A stretch of 58,916 bases of DNA from Bacteroidales bacterium UBA1205. Lineage in GTDB: Bacteria > Bacteroidota > Bacteroidia > Bacteroidales > WCHB1-69. The notes under the pieces are model-generated. The model was not told where the DNA came from. It worked only from the letters and a program-made list of their open reading frames with translations, and ran no database searches. Positions 25,474 through 34,767 of the stretch are shown in pieces (position 1 is the first letter of the stretch; each line of letters starts with the position of its first letter). The position numbers were made by a program, and so were the translations under genes. The stretch spans positions 6,104-65,019 of the forward strand of contig DBXT01000080.1 of NCBI GenBank assembly GCA_002309615.1, written 5' to 3'.

Positions 25474-27465
25474 TTATATGTTGTTGATAATCGTGTCATC
25501 CACCAAGTTGGGAAGGGTAACTTTAAGGTTAGGGTTGGCATCCATGGCTCTTTTGATAGCAAATATGGCTCCCTCGTTTCTTGCCCAACTTCTTCGGCAG
25601 ATACCGTTGTTGACATCCCAATAGAGCATCATCTTCAGGCGTTTATCTGATTCTTCGGAACCATCAAGTACCATGCCGAAGCCGCCATTGATAACTTCGC
25701 CCCAGCCGACGCCGCCGCCATTGTGGATGCTTACCCAAGTGGCTCCGCGGAAGGAGTCACCAATAACATTTTGAATGGCCATGTCGGCTGTAAAAGATGA
25801 TCCATCGTAAATATTGGAAGTTTCTCTAAAAGGAGAGTCGGTGCCGGAAACATCGTGGTGGTCTCGTCCTAATACCACCGGTGCCGACAATCTGCCGTCT
25901 TTAATAGCTTGGTTGAAAGCGGCGGCTATCTTGGTTCTTCCTTCACAATCGGCATAGAGTATTCTGGCTTGCGAGCCTACCACCAAATGATTTTCTTTAG
26001 CTCCTTTTATCCATTGTATATTGTCATGCATTTGTTGTTGAATTTCAGCCGGTGCGGTGCGGGCTATTTCTTCCAATACACTGATGGCTAAATGGTCGGT
26101 AACTTCCAAATCTTCCGCTTTGCCTGATGTGCAAACCCAACGGAAAGGACCGAATCCGTAATCAAAGCACATGGGACCCATGATGTCTTGCACATATGAA
26201 GGATAGCGGAAACCTGTTCCTTCTGCATTCATTACATCTGCTCCTGCACGACTGGATTCCAATAGGAATGCATTACCATAGTCAAAGAAATACATGCCTT
26301 TGGCTGTCAGTTGGTTGATAGCGGCTACTTGTCTACGAAGACTTTCTTGCACTTTTGCTTTGAATTGAGCAGGGTCTTCCGCCATCATTACTTTGGCATC
26401 TTCAAAACCAACACCTACAGGGTAATAACCGCCTGCCCACGGATTATGCAGGGATGTTTGGTCGGAACCTAAATCTACTTTTATATCATGTTTTACGCAA
26501 TATTCCCACAAATCCACCACATTACCTTGGTAAGCAAAAGAATGTGCTTGCTTTTTTTCTCGCATTTCATTCACTTTGGCGAATAAAGCGTCCAAGTCTT
26601 CATATATTTCATCCACCCATCCTTGTTGGTAGCGTTTTTGTGTTGCAGACGGGTTGATTTCAGCGGTAATAGATACCACTCCTGCTATGTTACCGGCTTT
26701 GGGTTGAGCACCGCTCATGCCGCCCAAGCCTGCTGTGATGAATAATTTTCCTGCGGTGCCTCCGCCTATCTTACGAGCAGCATTGAGTACGGTGATGGTG
26801 GTGCCGTGAACTATTCCTTGCGGACCGATATACATGTACGAGCCTGCTGTCATTTGTCCGTATTGACTTACGCCTAATGCGTTAAAACGTTCCCAATCAT
26901 CGGGTTTGGAATAATTGGGTATCACCATTCCGTTGGTAACCACCACTCTGGGAGCATTCTTGTGAGAAGGGAATAAACCGAGTGGGTGTCCGCTGTACAT
27001 GACCAAGGTTTGTTCGTCAGTCATCTCCGATAAATATTTCATGACCAAACGATATTGAGCCCAATTTTGAAAAACAGCACCATTGCCGCCGTAGGTAATC
27101 AATTCGTGCGGATGTTGCGCCACGGCAGGGTCCAAATTGTTTTGTATCATCAGCATGATAGCTGCCGCTTGCCTGCATTTGGCAGGATATTCATCTATAG
27201 GACGGGCATACATGGCATAGGTAGGACGATAACGATACATATATATTCTTCCGTATTTGTGCAATTCTTCGGCAAATTCTTTTGCCAAAAAAGCATGATG
27301 TTCGGGAGAAAAATAACGTAACGCATTGCGTATGGCTAATCTTTTTTCCGACGGAGTGAGTATGTCTTTACGCTTAGGAGCGTGGTTGATAGTGGTGTCG
27401 TATGGTTGCAATTCGGGTAATTCCGAAGGAATACCTCCTATAATATCTTTCTGAAAATCGTTCAT
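25474..27465 (-). CDS. hutU: Urocanate hydratase
   Basis: Enzyme of 663 residues that turns urocanate into imidazolone propionate in histidine breakdown, using NAD+ as an electrophile. It has SGHPLGLFPSH, a nucleotide-binding region TAGLGGMSGAQPKAG and the C-terminal VSIHNGGGVGWGEVINGG. The length is of the longer form; Bacillus-type enzymes are about 550 residues. No other hut gene is adjacent, unlike most hut operons. A -7 box lies 24 nt upstream. With PepD, which releases histidine from dipeptides, it suggests histidine use. Confidence 0.95.
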   Translation of the reverse strand: MNDFQKDIIGGIPSELPELQPYDTTINHAPKRKDILTPSEKRLAIRNALRYFSPEHHAFLAKEFAEELHKYGRIYMYRYRPTYAMYARPIDEYPAKCRQAAAIMLMIQNNLDPAVAQHPHELITYGGNGAVFQNWAQYRLVMKYLSEMTDEQTLVMYSGHPLGLFPSHKNAPRVVVTNGMVIPNYSKPDDWERFNALGVSQYGQMTAGSYMYIGPQGIVHGTTITVLNAARKIGGGTAGKLFITAGLGGMSGAQPKAGNIAGVVSITAEINPSATQKRYQQGWVDEIYEDLDALFAKVNEMREKKQAHSFAYQGNVVDLWEYCVKHDIKVDLGSDQTSLHNPWAGGYYPVGVGFEDAKVMMAEDPAQFKAKVQESLRRQVAAINQLTAKGMYFFDYGNAFLLESSRAGADVMNAEGTGFRYPSYVQDIMGPMCFDYGFGPFRWVCTSGKAEDLEVTDHLAISVLEEIARTAPAEIQQQMHDNIQWIKGAKENHLVVGSQARILYADCEGRTKIAAAFNQAIKDGRLSAPVVLGRDHHDVSGTDSPFRETSNIYDGSSFTADMAIQNVIGDSFRGATWVSIHNGGGVGWGEVINGGFGMVLDGSEESDKRLKMMLYWDVNNGICRRSWARNEGAIFAIKRAMDANPNLKVTLPNLVDDTIINNI

Positions 27466-27489
27466 AATTAATAATGTTTATACAATATG

Positions 27490-27497
27490 CAAAATTA
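27490..27497 (-). promoter_or_regulatory. -7 promoter element for hutU
   Basis: TAATTTTG on the minus strand, 24 nt before the hutU ATG. Confidence 0.5.
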
Positions 27498-27692
27498 CCA
27501 TATTTTTTTATATCAAGCGGAAGATGCAACGAAATATAATTCGAAAATAAATACAATTATAACCTATTAAATTATACTTTACATATTTATTTTTGCTTTT
27601 TGAAAAATTGATTTTAATGAAATGGAATATGCTTATATAAAAATTGTAATCAACTGTAATATATGTTGATACAATGATTGTTGAAATATTTT

Positions 27693-27700
27693 TATTTTTG
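27693..27700 (+). promoter_or_regulatory. Candidate -7 element for metK
   Basis: TATTTTTG fits TAnnTTTG and would give a leader of about 145 nt. In such T-rich DNA a match can arise by chance. Confidence 0.25.
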
Positions 27701-27851
27701 GTGATAAATTTTTCTAATTGTAATTCATGTATTTACGAATATTTTTAGAAAAATTGGCAAAAAAATCGTCTTTTTACGAAAAAATTCACAATAAAAAGAA
27801 AAAATATGCGTTATAACTATGTTTTTTTTTAATTTTTAAAGGTAATAAAGA

Positions 27852-29162
27852 ATGTCATATTTATTAACATCAGAATCAGTGTCGGAGGGGCATCCCGATA
27901 AAGTGGCGGACCAAATATCGGATGCTTTGTTAGACGAATTTTTAAAAAGAGATAAGTATTCAAAAGTAGCGTGTGAAACATTGGTTACCACAGGCTTGGT
28001 GGTGTGTGCCGGAGAGGTGAAAACGGATGCCTATGTGGATGTGCAAAGCACGGCAAGGAATGTTATAAAAGAGATAGGATATACCAAAGGAGAGTATATG
28101 TTTGAAAGCAATTCTTGCGGGGTGATATCAGCCATACACGAACAATCTCCCGATATCAACAGGGGAGTGGACCGCAAGGCTGAAAAAGATATGGGAGCCG
28201 GAGATCAAGGAATGATGTTCGGTTATGCTTGCACCGATATGGACAATTACATGCCATATACCATAGAGTTGTCCAATCGTTTTATTGCAGAAATTACCCG
28301 CGTGCGTAAAGAAAAACGCAGAATGAAATATTTGCGTCCGGATGCTAAAGTGCAAGTAACCATAGAATTTTCCGATAAAGGAAAACCTATAGGAATAGAC
28401 ACCTTGGTGTTTTCGGTGCAACATGACGAATTTTTGGGTGACGATGAAGCAATGCGCAAAGTGATAGAAGCCGATATCAAAGATATTATCATTCCGGCTG
28501 TTCGTCGTAAATTGCCGGCACATGTAAAGCGTTTGTTTAACACCGATTATAAATTATATGTCAACCCGACGGGAAAATTCGTCATAGGCGGTCCTCATGG
28601 AGACACCGGTCTTACCGGTAGAAAAATTATCGTGGACTCTTATGGCGGTATGTGTCCTCACGGTGGTGGCGCCTTTTCCGGAAAAGACCCTTCTAAGGTG
28701 GACCGTTCCGGAAGTTATGCCGCACGTCATATAGCAAAAAATATAGTGGCTGCAGGTATAGCCAAAGAATGTATGGTGCAAGTGTCGTATGCAATAGGTG
28801 TTGCCGAACCGGTAAACATATTCATAGATACTAAAGGTAGCACTAAAATCAAAGATAAAAATGGAAAAACCGTGTTGAATAGTGATATCGCCCAAGCGGT
28901 AGCATCATTGTTTGATTTAACCCCTTACGGTATTATAGAACGTTTCGGACTTACCAATCCTATTTATTTCACCACTGCCGCCCGTAAACATTTCGGTATA
29001 GCACCTTATATCGGTGAAGTGGAGGTGTATTACAAGGATAAGGAAACTTATGCCCGCCAAATAGACGGACAGGAACATCTGTTTAAAAAAGTGTGCTTCT
29101 ATCCTTGGGAGAAATTGGATTATGTAGATAAATTACGCAAATATTTTAATATGGATGAGTAA
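27852..29162 (+). CDS. metK: S-adenosylmethionine synthetase
   Basis: Enzyme of 436 residues making S-adenosylmethionine from ATP and methionine. It starts LLTSESVSEGHPDKVADQIS and has GAGDQGMMFGYA, the P-loop-like GGAFSGKDPSKVDRSGSYAA and GGPHGDTGLTGRKIIVDSYG. The protein is some 40-50 residues longer than the E. coli enzyme, with the extra length spread through the middle, as in other Bacteroidetes. It stands alone, with a hairpin just after the stop codon. Confidence 0.97.
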   Translation: MSYLLTSESVSEGHPDKVADQISDALLDEFLKRDKYSKVACETLVTTGLVVCAGEVKTDAYVDVQSTARNVIKEIGYTKGEYMFESNSCGVISAIHEQSPDINRGVDRKAEKDMGAGDQGMMFGYACTDMDNYMPYTIELSNRFIAEITRVRKEKRRMKYLRPDAKVQVTIEFSDKGKPIGIDTLVFSVQHDEFLGDDEAMRKVIEADIKDIIIPAVRRKLPAHVKRLFNTDYKLYVNPTGKFVIGGPHGDTGLTGRKIIVDSYGGMCPHGGGAFSGKDPSKVDRSGSYAARHIAKNIVAAGIAKECMVQVSYAIGVAEPVNIFIDTKGSTKIKDKNGKTVLNSDIAQAVASLFDLTPYGIIERFGLTNPIYFTTAARKHFGIAPYIGEVEVYYKDKETYARQIDGQEHLFKKVCFYPWEKLDYVDKLRKYFNMDE

Positions 29163-29167
29163 AAAAA

Positions 29168-29193
29168 ATGCGGTTCAAAGAGGTGAACCGCAT
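29168..29193. terminator. Hairpin after metK
   Basis: ATGCGGTTCA pairs perfectly with TGAACCGCAT around AAGAGG. The plus strand has only a weak T-containing tail, while the minus strand has eight T residues after it. It therefore fits a terminator for antisense transcripts at least as well as one for metK. Confidence 0.55.
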
Positions 29194-29353
29194 AACTCAT
29201 TAACAATTTTGTATTTGTTGTATCTTATCAACACCCGCTTAAACGTTTGTCCTAAATAAAAAGTTACATTTTTGGGTATAAAAAAGCATGATAAAAATAT
29301 AAGTATTTGATAGTAAATAATATAAAATTAATAAAAAATAAAACAACAAGAAT

Positions 29354-30811
29354 ATGAGTACAGAAAGTTTAAAACCGACTATGTTGTGGAATAATTTCAA
29401 AGCTATTTGCAGCATTCCGCATCCTTCCAAACATGAAGAAAAATTGGTAGCTTATTTGAAAAAATGGGCACAAGAGCGTAACATTGACGTGAAACAAGAT
29501 GAAATAGGCAACCTTATTTTTTCCAAACCGGCAACTCCCGGCATGGAAAACAGAAAAGGGGTGATATTGCAAGGACATATAGATATGGTGCCTCAAAAAA
29601 ATAGTGATAAGGTGCATGATTTCACCAAAGATCCTATTGAAATGATAGTGCGTCCCGATGGTTGGGTGAGTGCCAACGGTACCACCTTAGGAGCCGATAA
29701 CGGAATAGGCTGTGCAGCCGCTTTGAGTGTTTTGGAATCCGATGATATTCAACACGGACCGCTGGAAGTGTTGATTACCATAGACGAAGAAACCGGTATG
29801 ACAGGTGCTTTCGGTTTAAAACCCGGCTTGTTTAAAGGTGATATCTTAATGAATTTGGATTCCGAAACAGAAGGTGAACTCTATGTGGGATGTGCCGGTG
29901 GTTTGGACGCCAATATTACCTTAAAATATAGCGAAATGCCTACACCTGCACACATGCAAGGGGTAAAAATATCTTTAACCGGTCTCAACGGCGGACATTC
30001 CGGCATGGATATACACATGGGTCGCGGTAATGCTAATAAAATTATCACCCGTTTGTTAAAACAATGTATCACCAAATGCGATATGCAAATAGCCACTATC
30101 AATGGAGGTAGCTTGCGTAATGCCATTCCTCGTGAAGCATTTGTGGAAGCAGCCGTTCCTGAAGCTAAATACGATGCATTCATTGAATTGTTCAATCATT
30201 TCCGTACGGTGATAATGAATGAATTTTCAGCAGTGGAACACGCTATCTGTTTGGAAGTGCAAAAGACAGCCGCTCCTAAAAACGTTATCACCAAAGCCGA
30301 TCAATTGCGTATAGTGAATATGGTGTATGCTATGCCTAACGGGGTAATGCGTATGAGCGATTCCATGGAAGGTTTGGTGGAAACCTCTACCAACTTGGCT
30401 ATTCTGAAAGCCGAAAACGGCGTGATGGAAATGAAATGCTTGTTGCGTTCTTCCGTAGATTCCGCTAAAGAGGCAGTAGGAGAAAAAATGGTGGCAATAG
30501 CCGAAATGGCAGGTGCCGAAATTACATTAACAGGAGCCTATCCGGGATGGAAACCCAATATGGATTCTCCTATATTGAAAACCATGCTTGGCGTATATCA
30601 AAAATTGTTTAACAAACCTGCAGAAATTAAAGCTATCCATGCCGGATTGGAATGCGGGTTGCTGGGCGGTATGTATCCTAATTGGGATATGATATCCTTC
30701 GGACCTACCATCTCACACCCTCATTCACCCGATGAAAAAGTAAATGTGGAAAGTGTAGATAAATTCTGGAGATTTTTGATAGAAACATTGAAAAATGTTC
30801 CTACCAAATAA
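29354..30811 (+). CDS. pepD: Aminoacyl-histidine dipeptidase (PepD, carnosinase-like)
   Basis: M20-family di-zinc peptidase of 485 residues that splits dipeptides such as Xaa-His. Metal and catalytic motifs are GVILQGHIDMVPQ, GADNGIGCAAAL, the catalytic Glu in TIDEETGMTGAFGL and GGHSGMDIHMG, with the last ligand His in FGPTISHPHSPDE. Full length. No signal peptide, so cytosolic. It stands alone, with a strong terminator 27 nt after the stop. Confidence 0.94.
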   Translation: MSTESLKPTMLWNNFKAICSIPHPSKHEEKLVAYLKKWAQERNIDVKQDEIGNLIFSKPATPGMENRKGVILQGHIDMVPQKNSDKVHDFTKDPIEMIVRPDGWVSANGTTLGADNGIGCAAALSVLESDDIQHGPLEVLITIDEETGMTGAFGLKPGLFKGDILMNLDSETEGELYVGCAGGLDANITLKYSEMPTPAHMQGVKISLTGLNGGHSGMDIHMGRGNANKIITRLLKQCITKCDMQIATINGGSLRNAIPREAFVEAAVPEAKYDAFIELFNHFRTVIMNEFSAVEHAICLEVQKTAAPKNVITKADQLRIVNMVYAMPNGVMRMSDSMEGLVETSTNLAILKAENGVMEMKCLLRSSVDSAKEAVGEKMVAIAEMAGAEITLTGAYPGWKPNMDSPILKTMLGVYQKLFNKPAEIKAIHAGLECGLLGGMYPNWDMISFGPTISHPHSPDEKVNVESVDKFWRFLIETLKNVPTK

Positions 30812-30837
30812 AACGTTTAATCATAATTACAATCATT

Positions 30838-30869
30838 AGAGGTTTGACCATGTCAAACCTCTTTTTTTT
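30838..30869 (+). terminator. Terminator after pepD
   Basis: AGAGGTTTGAC CAT GTCAAACCTCT, an 11-bp perfect stem followed by eight T residues. Confidence 0.92.
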
Positions 30870-31170
30870 GTAAAACAAACATATGATGCTTGTGCATAAA
30901 TATCGATATTGTTCTTGTTTATTATTGTTGTGAGAAACATTTATTCTCGTGTCGTGAATATTTATCGGATTTTATCTTTCTGAGCATTTGTACAGAAAAA
31001 CGGAATGTTAATGTTTTAATTACTGCTATTATTCTGTATTCTGTTGATTTAATTGAGGCTTACTAATATCTTACAAAGATACATAAAATATCAATGTTAA
31101 ATCTTGTTTGCTTTTATATAACCGCATTCTTCGTCATAATAAAGAAATTCGGGAGTATAGTATGATTAGC

Positions 31171-31202
31171 AAAAAAAACCGACATTAAAACATTAATGCC
31201 GG
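31171..31202 (-). terminator. Second terminator after the ACP gene
   Basis: On the minus strand CCGGCATTAA pairs with TTAATGTCGG (one G-T wobble), followed by eight T residues. Lies 105 nt past the ACP stop. Confidence 0.8.
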
Positions 31203-31258
31203 TATGAAAACTAAATTACCGGTAGCTCTGAGCAAAGCCACCTATTCAAAAAACCTAC

Positions 31259-31288
31259 AAAGGTATAATTTTTCAGAAAAATACCTTT
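31259..31288 (-). terminator. First hairpin after the ACP gene
   Basis: AAAGGT and ATTTTTC pair with GAAAAAT and ACCTTT, interrupted by a 3-nt bulge; 18 nt past the ACP stop. A T run follows a few bases later on the minus strand (after GTAGG). It forms a tandem with the hairpin at 31171-31202. Confidence 0.6.
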
Positions 31289-31306
31289 AGTTTTTCGGTT
31301 GACAAC

Positions 31307-31540
31307 TTATTGAATTTTTTGGTCAATATAGTTGACTACATCACCCACGGTTTTAAAGGGATTGGTAATGGTATCGAACTGAAATTTAAATTCATCTTCT
31401 ATACACATGGCCAATAGCATCAAAGAAAGGGAATCCACACCCAAATCTTCCAACAAACGGGTATCGACAGTGATGTTTTCCACATCTATATTAGGTTTTA
31501 CATTTTTAAAAATCACCTTCAATCGTTCTAATGTTGTCAT
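31307..31540 (-). CDS. Acyl carrier protein
   Basis: Acidic four-helix protein of 77 residues with the phosphopantetheine attachment Ser in LGVDSLSLMLLA. This differs from the DSLDxVEL motif of the housekeeping fatty-acid ACP, so it is probably a specialised carrier. It begins 1 nt after the AMP-ligase gene, implying that the ligase loads it. Last gene of an LPLAT-ligase-ACP operon. Confidence 0.9.
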   Translation of the reverse strand: MTTLERLKVIFKNVKPNIDVENITVDTRLLEDLGVDSLSLMLLAMCIEDEFKFQFDTITNPFKTVGDVVNYIDQKIQ

Positions 31541-31541
31541 G

Positions 31542-33032
31542 TTAATTGTTTTTACGGTCTACTTTTAAACTTCCTGTACGTTTGAAATCCTCAGTGCGGA
31601 TGATTGCTTTGGCTATTTGTGCAAAAGAGGGAAGTTGAGCATTGGCTTCGTCAACGTATTTTTGCATAAAGGCTTTGATTTCATCGGGAGTTTTGCCTTC
31701 AAAATATTCCATACGAGGCAAAATTTCCACTCCTATTACGGTTTCACCATTGTTTTCCATCTCTTTTACCAAACAATCTCTCACTTCCAATTTTTGATAG
31801 AACAATTCTTCTATGGATTCAGGGGAGATGTTTTCACCGTTTTTGAGCAATATCAGGTTTTTGATACGACCGACTATATAAATGTAGCCTTCATTATCTA
31901 TTTTAGCCAAGTCACCTGTTTTCAACCATCCGTCTTCCAATGTGTTGTCGGTGCTTTGGGGGTCGTTGTAATAACCTTGCATGATATTGTCACCCTTAAT
32001 CCACAATTCTCCATTTACCAATTTTAGCTCTTGTCCGGGGTAGGCTTTTCCCACCGATTCGGGATGTGTATCTACATCGGCATTGCCGGAGGTGAGATTA
32101 GCACCTTCCGTTAGTCCGTATCCGCCCAACAGTTTGATGTTGAGTTTGCCGAATTCGGCAATGAGTTTAGGAGGCACGTTGGCGGCACCGCTGATGACTA
32201 TCTCCAAACATCCGCCCAAGAAACCCACACCTTTCATTTTGGCTATGTTCAATAGCATTTCCGCCAAGCCGGGAACCAATACCAAGCAGGTGGGTTTTAT
32301 CATCGGTATTTTGCCGAACATGGCTTTCATATCTTCACAGCTATATATTAGAGCACCGGTGTAAATGCAGGATAAAAATCCTCTTACTATACCGAAAATA
32401 TGCGAGAATGGTAACATGGCAATGTATCTGTGCTCTTTCAACACGCTTGTCGGCATAAAAATACCGTTATATGCACCTCTCATGATAGCACCGTGGCTAA
32501 GCATTACTCCTTTGGGCATGCCGGTGGTGCCGCCAGTGAAATAGATGGCGGCCAAATCATCTTTGGCTATCGTGGTCATGGGGGCAAAATCGTCGGACAT
32601 GGCATTGGTGTCCAATAGGGGAATGTCTGCTTTTTGACACAGTGGTTTGAATTCATCACGTACGAACATGGCGTCGATGTTGAATTTTTTTATAGAACCC
32701 AATATGGCGGGTTCTGGCAAGCCTGCAGGTAACATCATCACCACATATCCTGCCGTTGTGATGGCAAAAAACAGTTCCATGGCGTTGATGCTATTACGGT
32801 CAAATACGGCAATGTGAGCATTTTTAGGCAGATTCAAACTATTGATATACGCTCTGCGACGACCTATGCGTTGATAAAAGTCGTGATAAGTATAGGTGTT
32901 TACGGTATCGGAAACAGCCGGCTTTTGAGCATAATCATGTTCAACTTTTTCTAATAGTTCGGGGATAGTAGGCAAATAAGGTAATTTTGCTAATTCCTCT
33001 TGGGGAATCATGTTAAAAAAATAATTATCCAT
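31542..33032 (-). CDS. Acyl-AMP ligase / acyl-CoA (ACP) synthetase
   Basis: ANL-superfamily enzyme of 496 residues with the P-loop FTGGTTGMPKGVMLSHG, GGYGLTEGANLTSG, the hinge Asp in TGDLAKID and a C-terminal Lys in KRTGSLKVDRK. It activates a carboxylic acid, probably a fatty acid, as acyl-adenylate. Being between an LPLAT and an ACP, separated by 18 and 1 nt, it most simply charges that ACP with a free fatty acid for transfer by the LPLAT. Confidence 0.9.
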   Translation of the reverse strand: MDNYFFNMIPQEELAKLPYLPTIPELLEKVEHDYAQKPAVSDTVNTYTYHDFYQRIGRRRAYINSLNLPKNAHIAVFDRNSINAMELFFAITTAGYVVMMLPAGLPEPAILGSIKKFNIDAMFVRDEFKPLCQKADIPLLDTNAMSDDFAPMTTIAKDDLAAIYFTGGTTGMPKGVMLSHGAIMRGAYNGIFMPTSVLKEHRYIAMLPFSHIFGIVRGFLSCIYTGALIYSCEDMKAMFGKIPMIKPTCLVLVPGLAEMLLNIAKMKGVGFLGGCLEIVISGAANVPPKLIAEFGKLNIKLLGGYGLTEGANLTSGNADVDTHPESVGKAYPGQELKLVNGELWIKGDNIMQGYYNDPQSTDNTLEDGWLKTGDLAKIDNEGYIYIVGRIKNLILLKNGENISPESIEELFYQKLEVRDCLVKEMENNGETVIGVEILPRMEYFEGKTPDEIKAFMQKYVDEANAQLPSFAQIAKAIIRTEDFKRTGSLKVDRKNN

Positions 33033-33050
33033 ATGTTTAGTTTTTTAAGT

Positions 33051-33695
33051 TTAATTTTTTTTATTTTCTTCGGCTATTTGTGTATGCAAGTTTTGTTGCA
33101 ATTGTATCATCTGTTCTCTAAGACTATCTGTTTCGGTTTGTATGTAGTCGGCTGTTAATCCGTTGGTGGCAGGTTTTAAATAGCAAGGAGGAGCAATTAT
33201 CATTTTCAGGCGTTTACGCCAAAAAGTGTAGGGTCCGTCAATATATACTAACACTATAGGAGCCTGAGAAAAGGCGGCAATGGCTGTTATTCCTGCATGA
33301 AAAGGAAGTATTTCTCCTGTTTTGCTATGTCTTCCTTCCGGAAAAATAGCAATATTATGGCGTTCCTGCTTTAATAAACGCACCGATTGATGTATCCATG
33401 AAGTATCCAAACTTTTTCTGTCTATGGGTATGCATCCTGTGTGACGTAACAAAAAAGCAAGATGTTTGTTTTCAAATCTATCTTTGGCCGCTAAACAATG
33501 TATGGTGTTTTTACGAAAAATGGTGCAAAGTGTAGCCCCGTCTAAATGGTTGATATGATTGCATACCACTATAGAGGGCTGTGTTAAATAATTCTTTTGC
33601 AGGCTTTTATCAACGTAATACACTTTAGGCCTGAAGGAAAAATGTTCCAAGAATATAATGATAACCCGTAAAATTTTATCCAATATTTTTGTCAT
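33051..33695 (-). CDS. Lysophospholipid acyltransferase family protein
   Basis: PlsC-like acyltransferase of 214 residues. The upstream Met at 33728 lies beyond the promoter element (33718-33725), so the Met at 33695 (MTKILDKILRVIII) is the start. It has a hydrophobic N-terminal anchor, catalytic HX4D in VCNHINHLDG, substrate-binding FPEGRHSKTG and the IDRKSLD block. It would move an acyl chain to a lysolipid or other hydroxyl at the inner membrane. It is the first gene of the trio with an acyl-AMP ligase and an ACP. Confidence 0.88.
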   Translation of the reverse strand: MTKILDKILRVIIIFLEHFSFRPKVYYVDKSLQKNYLTQPSIVVCNHINHLDGATLCTIFRKNTIHCLAAKDRFENKHLAFLLRHTGCIPIDRKSLDTSWIHQSVRLLKQERHNIAIFPEGRHSKTGEILPFHAGITAIAAFSQAPIVLVYIDGPYTFWRKRLKMIIAPPCYLKPATNGLTADYIQTETDSLREQMIQLQQNLHTQIAEENKKN

Positions 33696-33717
33696 TGTTT
33701 GTTTCCTATAAAAAAAG

Positions 33718-33725
33718 CAAAGATA
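33718..33725 (-). promoter_or_regulatory. -7 promoter element for the LPLAT-ligase-ACP operon
   Basis: TATCTTTG on the minus strand, 22 nt before the ATG at 33695. It excludes the longer start. Confidence 0.55.
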
Positions 33726-33875
33726 CATAAAAAAAATGAATAATCCGATTTTTATTGTCTCTAACCTGATTCAGAAAAATATATAATTCATCTAAACCCA
33801 ATGCGGAGAGGAGTGAAATTCAAACCAAAAATAAAAAAATCTCCGCCAAAATGGTAAAATTTGCGTTTTTTTTTG

Positions 33876-33883
33876 TACTTTTG
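33876..33883 (+). promoter_or_regulatory. -7 promoter element for the ABC-2 permease gene
   Basis: TACTTTTG, 22 nt before the ATG at 33906. The longer frame from 33861 would start upstream of this promoter and is rejected. Confidence 0.55.
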
Positions 33884-33905
33884 CTTTTTATACCAAATAG
33901 AACTT

Positions 33906-34745
33906 ATGCAAACAAAATATACGGTCATCTCTTCGCAAAAGCGTTTGTGGGATGTGGATTTTAAAGAGGTGTGGGCATACAAAGATTTAATATACATGTA
34001 TGTCAAACGAGATATAGTTGTTTTTTACAAACAAACCATATTAGGTCCTTTATGGTTTATCATACAGCCGGTGCTCACCACCATCATGTTTTTATTCGTT
34101 TTCGGTAATTTGGCGGGTATTTCCACCGACGGTATTCCCGGTCCTTTGTTCTATTTTTCGGGAATTATGTTATGGAACTATTTTGCCGATTGTTTAAATA
34201 GAAATTCCAAAACATTTATAGAAAATCAAAATGTATTCGGAAAAGTCTATTTTCCTCGACTGGTGGTGCCGTTGTCGGTTACCATATCCAATTTGGTGAA
34301 ATTGTCCATTCAATTTTTGGTGTTTGTGGCTATATACATTTATTATGCAGCAGTTGGCGCCAATGTTCATCCCAATTGGTATGCATGTTTATTTCCGTTA
34401 TTGGTGATTATGGTAGGAGGGCTCAGTTTGGGTTTCGGCATCATTTTTTCATCCCTTACCACCAAATATAGAGATTTAACCTTTTTATTGCAGTTCGGAG
34501 TGCAATTATGGATGTATGCCACTCCCGTGATATATCCATTAAGTACCATGCCTGCCGATAAAAGGTGGATATTCTATCTGAATCCCATGACATCCATCAT
34601 CGAAACGTTTAAATACGGGTCTGTAGGTTCGGGCATATTCTCATGGGGATGGCTGTTATATAGTTTTATCTTTATGGCGGCGGTGTTGCTTGTCGGTGTC
34701 ATCATTTTCAACAGGGTGGAAAAAAGTTTCATGGATACGGTATAA
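33906..34745 (+). CDS. ABC-2 type permease for polysaccharide/polyol phosphate export
   Basis: Membrane protein of 279 residues starting MQTKYTVISSQKRLWDVDFK. It has the TagG/Wzm/KpsM pattern RDIVVFYKQTILGPLWFIIQ near the N-terminus, about six membrane helices, and FGIIFSSLTTKYRDLTFLLQ then WMYATPVIYPLS in the second half. Such permeases export O-antigen, capsule or teichoic-type polymers with an ATPase partner, usually encoded next door. Here the next gene is an aminopeptidase and no ATPase is in the window. 22 nt separate it from pepP. Confidence 0.88.
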   Translation: MQTKYTVISSQKRLWDVDFKEVWAYKDLIYMYVKRDIVVFYKQTILGPLWFIIQPVLTTIMFLFVFGNLAGISTDGIPGPLFYFSGIMLWNYFADCLNRNSKTFIENQNVFGKVYFPRLVVPLSVTISNLVKLSIQFLVFVAIYIYYAAVGANVHPNWYACLFPLLVIMVGGLSLGFGIIFSSLTTKYRDLTFLLQFGVQLWMYATPVIYPLSTMPADKRWIFYLNPMTSIIETFKYGSVGSGIFSWGWLLYSFIFMAAVLLVGVIIFNRVEKSFMDTV

Positions 34746-34767
34746 AAGCATAAAAGGAAAAGAGAAT

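Larger units (their letters stand above)
27466..27851. other. Divergent intergenic region between hutU and metK
   Basis: About 386 nt, extremely AT-rich. It holds the hutU -7 box (27490-27497) and two TATTTTTG words on the plus strand (27588-27595 and 27693-27700), either of which could drive metK. I looked for a SAM-sensing riboswitch before metK and found no convincing helices, and no ORF. Confidence 0.5.
30812..31306. other. 495-nt gap between pepD and the ACP gene
   Basis: Convergent intergenic region. It holds the pepD terminator (30838-30869), the hairpins 31171-31202 and 31259-31288 that end the minus-strand ACP operon, and an isolated TATCTTTG word on the minus strand at 31075-31082. 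That word points into about 200 nt (30870-31070) with no coding frame of note. No tRNA or known RNA was recognised. Confidence 0.6.

Noticed and set aside
27500..27851. SAM-sensing riboswitch before metK
   Set aside because: The leader is almost pure AT with no stable helices or conserved SAM-riboswitch core that I can recognise.
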